DNA of 64,000 nt from Argopecten irradians (taxonomy: Eukaryota; Mollusca; Bivalvia; Pectinida; Pectinidae): NCBI RefSeq assembly GCF_041381155.1, contig NC_091149.1:8138609-8202608 (forward strand), in the 5' to 3' direction. Under the pieces are notes generated by a model. The model was not told the DNA's origin and did no database searches. It worked only from the letters and a program-made list of their open reading frames with translations. The position numbers and the translations under genes are program-made. Below are positions 1 through 9,779 of the stretch, piece after piece; within the stretch, counting starts at the first letter, position 1; every line of letters starts with the position of its first letter.

Positions 1-320
1 AACATATGGGTGTCAAAACATAAGAGTGCAATGCACACATGTGTACATATGAGTAAGCAGACATGTGAGTACCTACATGATGAGACACAAGTGTACCGGT
101 ACCTGTGACATATGTTTACAAGGCCCTAACATGACTTGTGTAGGCACATATGTGCACATGTGATTGTACTTACATGTACAACCATGTTCATGTGTAAACA
201 TGTGTGACTTAAGCTTACATATGTGTGATCATATGTCTGCTCAGTCAAACAAATCACACATGATTTACATATAGCTTTTGTTCACACATGTGTGTATACA
301 TGTCCATACATTTCATTAAA
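1..320. repeat. Low-complexity ACATGTG-rich tract
   Basis: Degenerate, partly palindromic words such as acatatgtgcacatgtg recur with alternating purine and pyrimidine. No gene is visible here. The next 240 bases are ordinary AT-rich DNA. Confidence 0.5.
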
Positions 321-559
321 TGATAATTATCAACTAGATACTCTATATTGTTCCTATCATTTTCATCGCCATGGCAACTGTTGTTTCTGTTTTGTGTGTA
401 TATATTTAAGTATAGATCTAGAGATTAGATATGTTTGACAGAAATAATACACCTGGTGTTATTGCAGTATGTGTGTGTGAAGACTGAGCGTGTAGTCAAA
501 CCTGGAGTGTATTTCTTGGATATGATGGCAGAAGTGATTGGCTGAAATGAACATAATTA

Positions 560-775
560 TTATTTGATTGTCTGAGCTGATCAGTTAGTCTTATTTGATT
601 GGTTGAGCTGATCAGTTAGTCTTATTTGATTGGTTGAGCAGATGAGTAAGTCTTATTTGATTGGTTGAGCAGATGAGTAAGTCTTATTTGACTGGCTAAA
701 CTGAACATAAATATTATTTGATTGGCTGAGTTAATCATTTTGATTGGCTGAGCTTATCAGAAGACTTATTTGATA
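560..775. repeat. 31-bp tandem repeat
   Basis: About six or seven diverged copies of a unit containing cttatttgattggttgagc and gatcagttagt. The middle copies are nearly identical and the outer ones decay. No coding potential is seen. Bases 776-1008 hold nothing recognisable. Confidence 0.7.
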
Positions 776-1008
776 TTCTGAAACTCAGTTATTATTCCCT
801 CAGTATTTTAAACTGGAACATCATATTTTTGACCTTCAACAAATCATACTATGTTTTGTTTTCTCTTTATATGGTTTGTTAAACAATATTTTATTCGATT
901 TAAACCCCAAATGAATGCTTTGGACTCGTAGTAAACAACAGCTATTGTTTAATTGACTGTCTGCTTTCTAGTGTAGGGGAGATAACTCGGGTTTGTCTCG
1001 TAGCTATA

Positions 1009-1191
1009 TACAGTAAAACATGGTTATAATGTACCTGTTGGGACTGAAAAATTTACTTCATCATAAATATAGTTTGTTATACACATGTTACACATATCTA
1101 ATAGGATCAGTGACAGAAAATGAAATTTATTACGTTAAAACTGCCATGAATTTACTGTCAGCGTGTTCGTTTTAAACATGTTTTACTGTAC
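1009..1191. mobile_element. Tc1/pogo-like MITE
   Basis: The ends are inverted repeats: TACAGTAAAACATG at the left and CATGTTTTACTGTA at the right, with TA at each tip as expected for a TA target. The interior reads ggttataatgtacctgttgggactgaaa, a style I associate with non-autonomous Tigger/pogo elements. It is about 180 bp long and has no open frame. The superfamily is inferred from the TIR style only. Confidence 0.55.
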
Positions 1192-1510
1192 CCCTCGCAC
1201 TGAGACACTAGTCAAATATATGAACATTGTGGGGTGAAAAAACATGATACTGCATCAGCCGCCCATAATATATATAACGAGTTAAAGTTATAAAAATAAT
1301 GACCCTAGAACAACCACCAAAAGCAATTATATTGTATATAAAAAAAATTGTTGTTTACTTTCATTTCTCTATAATGCTTCTTTATTCAAAATATTTGTTC
1401 AAGTTATAGGTTTTTTTTGTTATCGTTTCCTAAGCAGTGGTCTTGCTAGATGCAATGACTTTTAAAGGGAAAAAAAGTTTTATTTTGGAAAAAAAGTTTT
1501 ATTTCGAGAA
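1192..1510. other. AT-rich intergenic DNA, nothing recognised
   Basis: Homopolymer-rich DNA with no open frame of note and no repeat family recognised. Confidence 0.5.
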
Positions 1511-1632
1511 CAGAAAACTAGTTAGTAAATGCTATTTATTTAAGGCATTTTGGTTTACTTTCAAAAAGGGAACAAAAACTAGTTAGTAAATGCTATTTAT
1601 TTAAGGCATTTTGGTTTACTTTCAAAAAGGGA
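1511..1632. repeat. 61-bp tandem duplication
   Basis: Two almost identical copies of a block containing actagttagtaaatgc and aaggcattttggtttac, with starts 61 bp apart. It looks recent because few differences separate the copies. Confidence 0.85.
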
Positions 1633-2745
1633 ACTTGCTATGTTAGTTTCTAAACAAACTTTTTAAAAGAAATATTTCACCTGTTGACAGGATTAGGTTT
1701 AATATCTTGTCGTAAAGAGACATCCCGACATCTGAAATAGTTTAGTGGAACCAAAATAAAAATGGAATTTGTTTTTTCTAACAGTGAAAAGCATTGTTTT
1801 GACATGAACACCTTTATTCATTGATTGTCTAAGGTACCCGATTAGACTGAAAGGTTTTAGTGATAAGTCTGAAAATAATAACCCTTTGATGTTTTTAAAT
1901 CAGACAAAATGGTATTACCAAAGGCATATCTATATCTATATATATTTTGTGTTATGAAATCAAATCTTGATTTTACCTGTATATTTCAATTTTATCAAAC
2001 AATTTATGTGACAAAAAACAATTGTAATAGTTAGGAATGAATATCGAAATTTATCCTGGATTATACAAGATTTTACCTAAGTTATCTGACATATTTCTCA
2101 TATTTTGAGAAACAGCCATACAGATTATTGTATTCATAGTTCATAAATTATATTAGCAGTAAATTCCATTAGCAGCAATGGTTGTGAAAAATGCTGTTTT
2201 GTAAATGTTTTGTTTATATTTTTTGTTTTATTTATTTTTTGAAGAAATGTTGAAGAAGACTTGTATGTAAGAATTACATATTCATTATTCTAAGAAGCAA
2301 TTAATTAAAAGGCATTTATTTTTCCTTGCAAATTTTGTCTACATGTATAATATCTACATCTGCTTCATTAAATTCATCAGCTCTACTGCTTCTAGTCAAT
2401 ACAAAGTTTTTTGTGGTCTTGTTTTAATGTGAAAAGAAATGTTTTTTAGAGTTTCTTTTTGTTAAAGGTTTACAAATATTTTAATTCATTCATTTAGACT
2501 TTGTTTTAATTTGAATTCCTAATCCTTAATCTTGAAGAATTCTTTATTACCAGGTAACATAATTATTATTATCTTGATTATGGACCTTCAGTAAGGTTGA
2601 TATGATGTTGTACTAACCTGATGAAATCAAATATTGACCCAAGATGAAGGCAGTGTTAAATCGTATCATATTTATAAACAGCACAAATCTTTAACTTCTA
2701 TATCCTGATCTGTTTGGGGTACTATTATGTTCATCGTCAACAATT
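1633..2745. other. AT-rich intergenic DNA, nothing recognised
   Basis: No gene, RNA gene or repeat family is visible. Open frames on both strands are short. Confidence 0.5.
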
Positions 2746-2747
2746 CT

Positions 2748-2912
2748 GTTTTTGCACATTACAGAGTTACCTCCCTTGCTGTTGAGTATCCATTGTGACG
2801 TCTTTATTATGTGAGCGAAACATTGAAAGTATGACATTACGTTCACAAAAATATGACATCATAATCAATATCTACCAACAAGGGCAGATAACTCAGTAAA
2901 ATGCAAATATAG
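2748..2912. mobile_element. MITE, family G (GCATATTACAGAGTTA ends)
   Basis: The left end reads ttttgcacattacagagtta and is followed by cctcccttgc. The right end is the complement, caagggcagataactc then aaaatgcaaa. The centre contains gtatccattgtgacgtc. It belongs to the same palindromic family as the copies near 3.7, 22.9, 58.7, 61.2 and 62.6 kb. Confidence 0.75.
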
Positions 2913-3660
2913 AATTAGAAGTACAAGTGTACATGGGCATTATGTTGTACCAGATCAATAATTCTAAAAAGAAAAGAAAAAACTGGTTGTACATCAACTT
3001 ATTATAATAGCCAAATCATGCAATTGCGGACATTGTTATCTGAAGCAGCTGACCTTCCAATCTGAAGCAGCTGGCCTTCCAATTTTGCGAGCTCAAAATT
3101 CGAGCATATTTTACATTGAGTTAACTTTGTAAGACTGAGGTTTATCCATAATGAGTTAAAGCTGTGAAAGAATGTGATACTCAGTGAGTTTTAGCACATG
3201 AATCTACACAAATGAGCACCGGTATAGATTCTCAGCAAGGTGAATACATATTTGGAAATGAGTTTTAGTTCTTAATGAGTATTGAATTACTTGCACACTT
3301 GGAGACATGAGAATAGTTTTAAGTGTTAACTCCTGCCATACTCTGTAAATAAGAATTTGTTTGGAGTAATGACTTGTATGTGACTTGCACATTTGTGTGT
3401 AGCAGAAATGAGTTTTGTAAATGATTATGTATTTCTTAAGGACGCTTACATTACCTGTATATCAGTGTATGTACATTATCTACTCAATATTTCTTCACAG
3501 AATTAAAATCAAACTTCTGAAGAAACAAATGTGGAAACTTCCTTGACAACTAGGATTGTTTAGAATCTGTTTATGACTACATTGTTATCTGATTTTTATG
3601 TTTATTGCCGATAAATTTTAAGTTATATTTAATGTTATTGGTTACCATTGGTTACCACAA
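2913..3660. other. Intergenic DNA
   Basis: No gene is seen. A 20-bp direct duplication (atctgaagcagctg followed by gccttccaa) lies near 3040-3080. The longest open frames here are about 60 codons and resemble nothing I know. Confidence 0.45.
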
Positions 3661-3671
3661 AATTTCCTTTA

Positions 3672-3862
3672 TGTTGAATTCTGTATTTGCATATTACAGA
3701 GTTATCTGCCCTTGCGGGTAGGTATTGATTGTGACTTCATATGTTTTCGAGCGTAACAACATACTTTTCGTAGAAAACAACATAGATTTCCCTCACATCG
3801 ATACCTACCTGCAAGGGAGCTAACACATACCTACCTGCAAGGGAGCTAACTCTGTAATAGAA
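3672..3862. mobile_element. MITE, family G
   Basis: It starts ctgtatttgcatattacaga and continues with gttatctgcccttgc and the internal gtattgattgtgac. The right arm contains ctacctgcaagggagctaac twice, so the right end is internally duplicated. No coding sequence. Confidence 0.75.
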
Positions 3863-4950
3863 TACCCTGGTAAATTAATGCTAACAAAATCGTTCCAGTG
3901 GATAATTGAACTTAACTGCATCCTGTCTATAAAGAGAAAACGAAAGGAAATGAGCCTAATGGCTAAGTGGTCAGGCACAGATCAAATCAGATTTCCCACA
4001 AGAAAGTGGTCTTACTAAGCAGGTGGTCTTTATAGAGAGGTGGTCACTATGACAGGTTTCTATACAGCTAGTATTGAATGTAATCTACCAAACATATAAT
4101 GCAGCAATCAGATGTTGTTTGGTATTGTAGGAAGTCTGTACAGCAAAGTGACTCATCCAGAACACTAGAGCAAATGTTTATTATTTAATTTATATAATCT
4201 ATGTTAGCAATTTTGAAAGATGAACCCCCCCCCCCCCCAAAAAAAAAAAAAAAGGCAATTTGTGTGTTGTAGCATAAGATTAATGTGGATATTATCATTG
4301 TGTATGATTGGAAGGTTTTGTTTTGAGATGAAGGGAAGAAAAGTATGGATGTTTTTTGATAAGGAGATTTCATTTTAGGATGAAAGGGAGATAACCTTTG
4401 GATTATTTTGTTTCAACCATTTACTGAACTTCTATCCGTCCAGGTTTGTCCTTTGGGAATAATTAACACTGGATTCTATATCCCCTAATTATGTTGCTAT
4501 GGTAATCAATAAATCTTAGTCAATCTCAACAGACTTATCATAATTGACATGAGTTTTGGCCTTTGTCTTATCAAGAGGGGGAAATACTGAAAAAATAACT
4601 GTAGGTAGCAAATGAAGAAGGATGAAATTTAGACGACCACAAAATCTCACTCAGAATTATTTTATAATTATTTTTATTTGTATCTTATACTGGATTTAAT
4701 CTTAGATATGAAGTGCTATTTGTGTTTAATGAAGTTCAGTGACAGTGCACCAGGTGTTGCGCCAGAGTTTGTAAATAGATAAAGTAAGTTATTTTATTTC
4801 AAGTTTACGAAACAAGAAACCTAAAAATGTCAAATTTTGACAATATTTGATTTATTTTTTATTGTATGCTGGTAAATTCCAGATTATTTTCTCAATATAG
4901 AAACTTCTATCTTGATGATTATCATCATGCTTTAATCTTTAATTGTAACC
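3863..4950. other. Intergenic DNA with a poly(C)-poly(A) tract
   Basis: No gene is seen. About 16 C followed by about 15 A occurs at 4226-4254. The short open frame across that tract is an artefact of it. Confidence 0.5.
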
Positions 4951-4954
4951 TTAT

Positions 4955-5028
4955 CACCCCTAAAGACACATTTGAACTTGACTGATACTAAGGTCGGAAC
5001 AGTTCATTGTGAAATTTCAGGGGTGACG
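4955..5028 (+). repeat. Short palindromic repeat, TCACCCCT...AGGGGTGA ends
   Basis: Ends tcacccctaaagacacattt and gtgaaatttcaggggtga form an imperfect terminal inverted repeat. A second copy lies in the opposite orientation at 6110-6188. The element is about 75 bp, MITE-like and non-coding. Confidence 0.6.
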
Positions 5029-5374
5029 CTAATGATAATGGAAAGTGTAAAATTACTTTAGAATCAAATTAGAATACTTAAGGGCTGTGATTAATGAAGA
5101 ATTAGGGCAAATTTATATAAAGTTATATCATATAAAATGAATATGTTAGGGCTATTATCGTTGATAATTCTGTAAAATGGCAGAGTGATTAACTGTGTAA
5201 AGGTGTTGATGTGTTGTACAGATACTGTAAGTAAATCACATGTTTGCCTTAATGTTTTAAAGCTCTTCAACTTGTTGCTTCTTTCTTCTAAATAATCATA
5301 GATCCTACAGATGAAATGTAATGTTTTCCAAAGGGGTTGGTGACCAAATCGCAGGAAGGAGGGGGGCACATCCT

Positions 5375-5475
5375 GGGATGACTAGAAGGAGGGCAGGGCA
5401 CTTCCTAGGATGACTAGACGGAGGGCAGGGCACTTCCTAGGATGACTAGATGGAGGGCAGGGCACTTTTAGGGGT
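5375..5475. repeat. 32-bp tandem repeat, three copies
   Basis: Unit ggatgactag followed by a G-rich stretch and gcagggcacttccta. The third copy diverges. It is non-coding. Confidence 0.8.
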
Positions 5476-6524
5476 AAATAGACAGGGGAGCAGAGCAGGG
5501 CACATTTGTACAGATTAAGTTGTTAAGAAACAAACCATCATTAGCAGAGGGACGTCTCAATGTGTCAAAATTAATGACGTCGACTTTGGTCCCTGCATTT
5601 ATTGATGATTTTGTGTCATTGTCTATCGCATCTGATCTGCCTTTTCCATACCCTGGTACATGTATATATATTTCCCTAGCAACTGCAGGATAATCCTGTC
5701 AAGTATGGGAGAACCCATATGCCAATCCATAAGAGCAAACATTTCTATACTTCTACACACGTAGTACAAGTACATTGTTATAGCATTGTTATAGCATAAT
5801 AATTGATAAACAATACCCCCACCCCCTACCCCCCCAACTTAGTATTTATAGAGAAACCACACGTACCGGTAGGAACAATACAGCCTCCACCCCCAATAGT
5901 TAGAGAGAAAAAATATACAAGAAGGGACGATTTCCCAAGAGGAAAAAAATCTTTTATTCTTCTGATAAGACTGTAGGATTTCACACCTGCATAAACCATA
6001 GAATATTAATCATGTTTTTAAATGTAATACTTTTTTTACTGATTAACGGAAGAATGAGAGAACATATCAAAATTCCATAATGCTATCATTTTGTAGGTGT
6101 GTTCTGTTCATTCACCCCTGAAATTTCATAATGGACTGGTCTAGTCTTTAATGTAGAAAAGTCTAAATGTGTCTTCAGGGGTGAATGAGGTAAGGATGGA
6201 TGGTGAGGTTGAATCATGTTTCTCTGCTAAACAGTGGTATTGATATAGGTAACATAATTTATGATTTTACCAGTTACATGAATTTAATAATGATTGTCCT
6301 TTGCAATTGAAATTGTAAATAAAGAGTGAGACCACAGGGGCTTGATGCAAACATGCGATCCAGATATATATATCAAAGTGAATATTTTATACATAATATA
6401 GGGTGAGATTTGTGCCTTGCCCCTGTGGTAGATATCGACTAACAGTGAGGCATGCTTGGTGTTTATTCTATGCGAAATAAATATGTGCAATTTGTTTATT
6501 TATTGAATGTTTGTGAGGATTTGT
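5476..6524. other. Intergenic DNA
   Basis: No gene recognised. C-rich runs occur at 5815-5835 and 5884-5897. A dispersed short repeat at 6110-6188 is listed separately. Confidence 0.45.
6110..6188 (-). repeat. Short palindromic repeat, second copy
   Basis: Reverse-complement copy of the 4955-5028 repeat. It shares tcacccctgaaatttca at one end and the complement of gacacattt with a CCCCTGA end at the other. Confidence 0.6.
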
Positions 6525-6529
6525 TTATA

Positions 6530-7025
6530 TGGAGTGGTGTTTTCCTGGAGTATATTTATATACAAGTGGAGTGGTGTATATGGAGTGGTGATTCCCTGGG
6601 GTATATTTAGACACTAGTGGAGTGATGTATATGGAGTGGTGATTCCCTAGGGTATATTTATACACTAGTGGAGTGGTGTATATGGAGTGGTGATTCCCTA
6701 GGGTATATTTATACACAAGTGGAGTGGTGTATATTGAGTAGTGATTCCCTGGGGTATATTTATACACTGGTGGAGTGGTGTATATGGAGTGGTGATTCCC
6801 TAGGGTATATTTAGACACTAGTGGAGTGATGTATATGGAGTGGTGATTCCCTAGGGTATATTTATACACAAGTGGAGTGGTGTATATTGAGTGGTGTTCC
6901 CTGGGGTATATTTATACACTGGTGGAGTGGTGTATATGGAGTGGTGATTCCCTGGGGTATATTTATACACTAGTGGAGTGGTGTATATGGAGTGGTGATT
7001 CCCTGGGGTATGTTTATACACTAGG
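6530..7025. repeat. 51-bp minisatellite
   Basis: About nine to ten copies of gtggagtggtgtatatgg, agtggtgattccctgggg and tatatttatacacta. The period is 51 bp (17 codons), so the minus strand stays open for 114 codons. That frame starts and stops inside the array and I do not regard it as a gene. Confidence 0.9.
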
Positions 7026-7980
7026 TTATGTATATGTTATATTTATGATTTGCTAAAAATAGAATTCATTAGCCCGATACCTAATTCCTAACAATACTGT
7101 GATGTGATTGGTCGATTTTCTGGACAGCTCTAGCCTTATTTGCTGTTTCTTTAAAATTCTGTAACCTGATTGACTAATCAGAAGATGTTGGTTTTGGACA
7201 GTTTTGACTGATAAATAATTAACTTCAGCCTTCAACCCAAATTTTTATGTTGGCTTAAAGATCTGATTGTAGCCCACACAAGGATTTAACTTTTTCCTTA
7301 GGAATAATGTAGTATGATTGGCAATTCTTTTTCCACTGTTGCCTGATTGGCTGATTCTAGTTGATGCAATATTCAAAATTGTTGGATCCAGCAAACTCCC
7401 TTCTGAGAAGTGCTTTCTCCTGTTGACTTTGTTTCTGATAACTCAAATTTTTAAATTGTACATTTTATGTCATTATTCAAATATGGATTGAGTCATGCAC
7501 GACCATTCTTCATATGACGTCCTACCTTGATAAGAAATGTCATACCTTAATGTGAATGTCTTAGTTAGGATGTGGTCAAGCGTGACAAATTTATGACACG
7601 TCAGATTTTTGACATGCTCTTAAAATAATGTGGATTTCCTGTCCTGGATGCAGTCATGCATGTCCAGAGATTTCACACTAGTTTAACATCCTAATTCTTG
7701 TGTTGATGGCGTGACAAGTCTGTGGATATCATGACATTGATGTACATTGTATGACACTTAACATGTCGTCATGACATCAGGTTACCATGACGTCAATATG
7801 ATATTCTTCTTGTGAATTTCATGACATTCAAACTCATGTTTGATGATAATGAAATAAAATGATGATATTAAGATGGAAACCTTTACAGACACCAATGTCA
7901 TTGAGCTCAGTAGATGTTGAAATGTGATATTGATTGTGTGAAGGTTGGCATAAATGCCATGATATTCTCGTGAACCTTGT
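7026..7980. other. Intergenic DNA
   Basis: No gene or repeat family recognised. Words such as catgacgtca recur loosely near 7740-7800 without forming an array. Confidence 0.4.
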
Positions 7981-8405
7981 AGGAATTGCATATAAATGCC
8001 ATGGTAATCATAGAAATGCTATGGCCATGGTAATCATATAAATGCCATAGCCTTGGTAATCATATAAATGTCATGGTAACCATATGAATGCCATGGTAAT
8101 CATATAAATGCCATGGTAATATAAGTGTCATGGTAATCATATAAATGTCATGGTAACCATATGAATGCCATGGTAATCATATAAATGCCATGGTAATATA
8201 AGTGTCATGGTAATCATATAAATGTCATGGTAATCATATGAATGCCATGGTAATCATATGAATGTCATAGTTATCATTAATGCCATGGTAATCATATAAA
8301 TGTCATGGTAACCATATGAATGCCATGATAATCATATGAATGCCATGGTAATCATATAAATGCCATGGTAATCATATAAATGTCATGGTTATCTTGTCAA
8401 TGTTA
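7981..8405. repeat. About 20-bp minisatellite
   Basis: About twenty copies of ccatggtaatcatataaatg with variants (gtcatggtaaccatatgaat). Unit length varies slightly, so no frame stays open. It is non-coding. Confidence 0.9.
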
Positions 8406-8514
8406 TTTGGTAATCATATGAATTTCATGGCATCCATAATTCTCATTTCAATGCCATGATACATGGGCTTTGGCTGGCTCCATAGGCTGGTTTTCACCAT
8501 TAAAGAGTGTGTAT

Positions 8515-8757
8515 ACATCCGATGTTTGTCGTTGGCCATCTGATGATTATCGTTGGCCATCAGATTTGTGTCTTCGGCCATCTGATGTGTGTCGTTGGCC
8601 ATCTGATGTGCGTCGTTGGCCATCTGATGTGTGTCGTTGGCCTTCTGATGTGCGTCGTTGGCCATCTGATGTGTGTCGTTGGCCTTCTGATGTGTGTCGT
8701 TGGCCATCTGATAGGTGTCGTTGGCCATCTGATGTGTGTCGTTGGCCATCTGAAGTT
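8515..8757. repeat. 21-bp minisatellite
   Basis: About eleven copies of gatgtgtgtcgttggccatct. The 7-codon period opens frames on both strands, including a MANDTHQ heptad on the minus strand. The frames merely traverse the array, so I treat them as spurious. Confidence 0.9.
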
Positions 8758-8802
8758 TAATATCTGTATGTTATATCTGTTTATCTCAGACTTGTAATAC
8801 AA

Positions 8803-9205
8803 ATAAAGCAAAACATCAAGCATCCCTGAGATTTTGTCTTTTATTTCCCACAAAACATCAAGCATCCCTGAGATTTTGTCTTTTTTTCCCCGCAAAACAT
8901 CAAGCATCCCTGAGATTTTGTCTTTTATTTCCCACAAAACATCAAGCATCCCTGAGATTTTGTCTTTTATTTCCCACAAAAAATCAAGCATCCTTGAGAT
9001 TTTGTCTTTTATTTCCCACAAAACATCAAGCATCCCTGAGATTTTGTCTTTTATTTCCCACAAAACATCAAGGATCCCTTGAGACGTTGTCTTTTATTTC
9101 CCGCAAAACATCAAACATCTTGGATTTTTTGTCTTTTATTTCCCACAAAACATCAAATATCCGGGAGATTTTGTCTATTATTTCCCATAAAACATCAAAT
9201 TCATA
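8803..9205. repeat. 42-bp minisatellite
   Basis: About nine copies of agattttgtcttttatttcc, cacaaaacatcaagcatccc, tg. The last copies diverge. The period is 14 codons, which accounts for the open frames on both strands. Two further units of the same family lie at 17101-17175. Confidence 0.9.
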
Positions 9206-9213
9206 CTTGAGAT

Positions 9214-9242
9214 TAATGCTACGCCGCTTGAGGCGTAGCAGT
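9214..9242. other. Short hairpin ctacgcc/ggcgtag
   Basis: gctacgcc and ggcgtagc flank a short spacer. It may be the relic of a hAT-type terminus, which often carries GGCGTAGC, but nothing else supports that. Confidence 0.3.
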
Positions 9243-9287
9243 TAGAATCGTATGCAAATCACGCCATCTTGCAGGATAGCCATGTAG

Positions 9288-9720
9288 CAAAGCAAACCCA
9301 GTAGTACTTATCTTTTCATCCTTCTTCTCTCCATTGCTTCTGATACTGAACTAAACCCCGGTCCGAGGACTCCCAGATACCCCTGTGGCACATGCTCGAA
9401 GGCAGTGACATGGAAATCAAATGCAGTGTGTTGCGACACCTGCAACGTTTGGTACCATGTTGACTGCCAAGGGATAAATAAATCCCAACTCAAGCACTTG
9501 GATCACAGTGGTGTAACCTGGGATTGCCTAAACTGTGGTCTCCCAAATTTCTCCTCCACACTCTTTGATACATCCCCAACTGATATCTCAAACAAATTTT
9601 CACACCTACATGACACAAGCACCCTCTCCAGTAGTGATGACCCTAAAAGTCCCGGTCCTCCCAAAGCATCCTCCTCACCAAACAAGAGGCCCAGAGGGCC
9701 TGTATCGCTCACCTGGTTTG
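9288..9720 (+). pseudogene. Retrotransposon ORF 5' part: 2A-like motif and PHD-type zinc finger
   Basis: The frame is open from 9288, with no convincing ATG, and runs into the nested insertion near 9690. A hydrophobic stretch (YLFILLLSIAS) precedes DTELNPGP at 9342-9365. This matches the 2A translational-recoding signature D-x-E-x-N-P-G-P except that T replaces V or I. Then comes a PHD-like C4HC3 finger: CGTC, CCDTC, WYHVDC and WDCLNC (about 9384-9535). Known APE-type non-LTR elements of invertebrates carry the same 2A-then-finger arrangement. The finger probably binds nucleic acid or protein in the RNP. Thr/Ser/Pro-rich sequence follows. The coding strand is A/C-rich like the downstream half, which supports one original ORF. 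Confidence 0.75.
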
Positions 9721-9779
9721 TAATGCCAAGTAATGTTCTGAATACAGGTTCATTGTTTCTTTTCTGAAGGAATTTTAAT

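Noticed and set aside
8414-9245. Overlapping repeat-peptide frames on both strands (MANDTHQ, IPEILSFISHK and others)
   Set aside because: Minisatellite periods of 21 and 42 bp produce them in several frames at once. No homology or gene structure is present.
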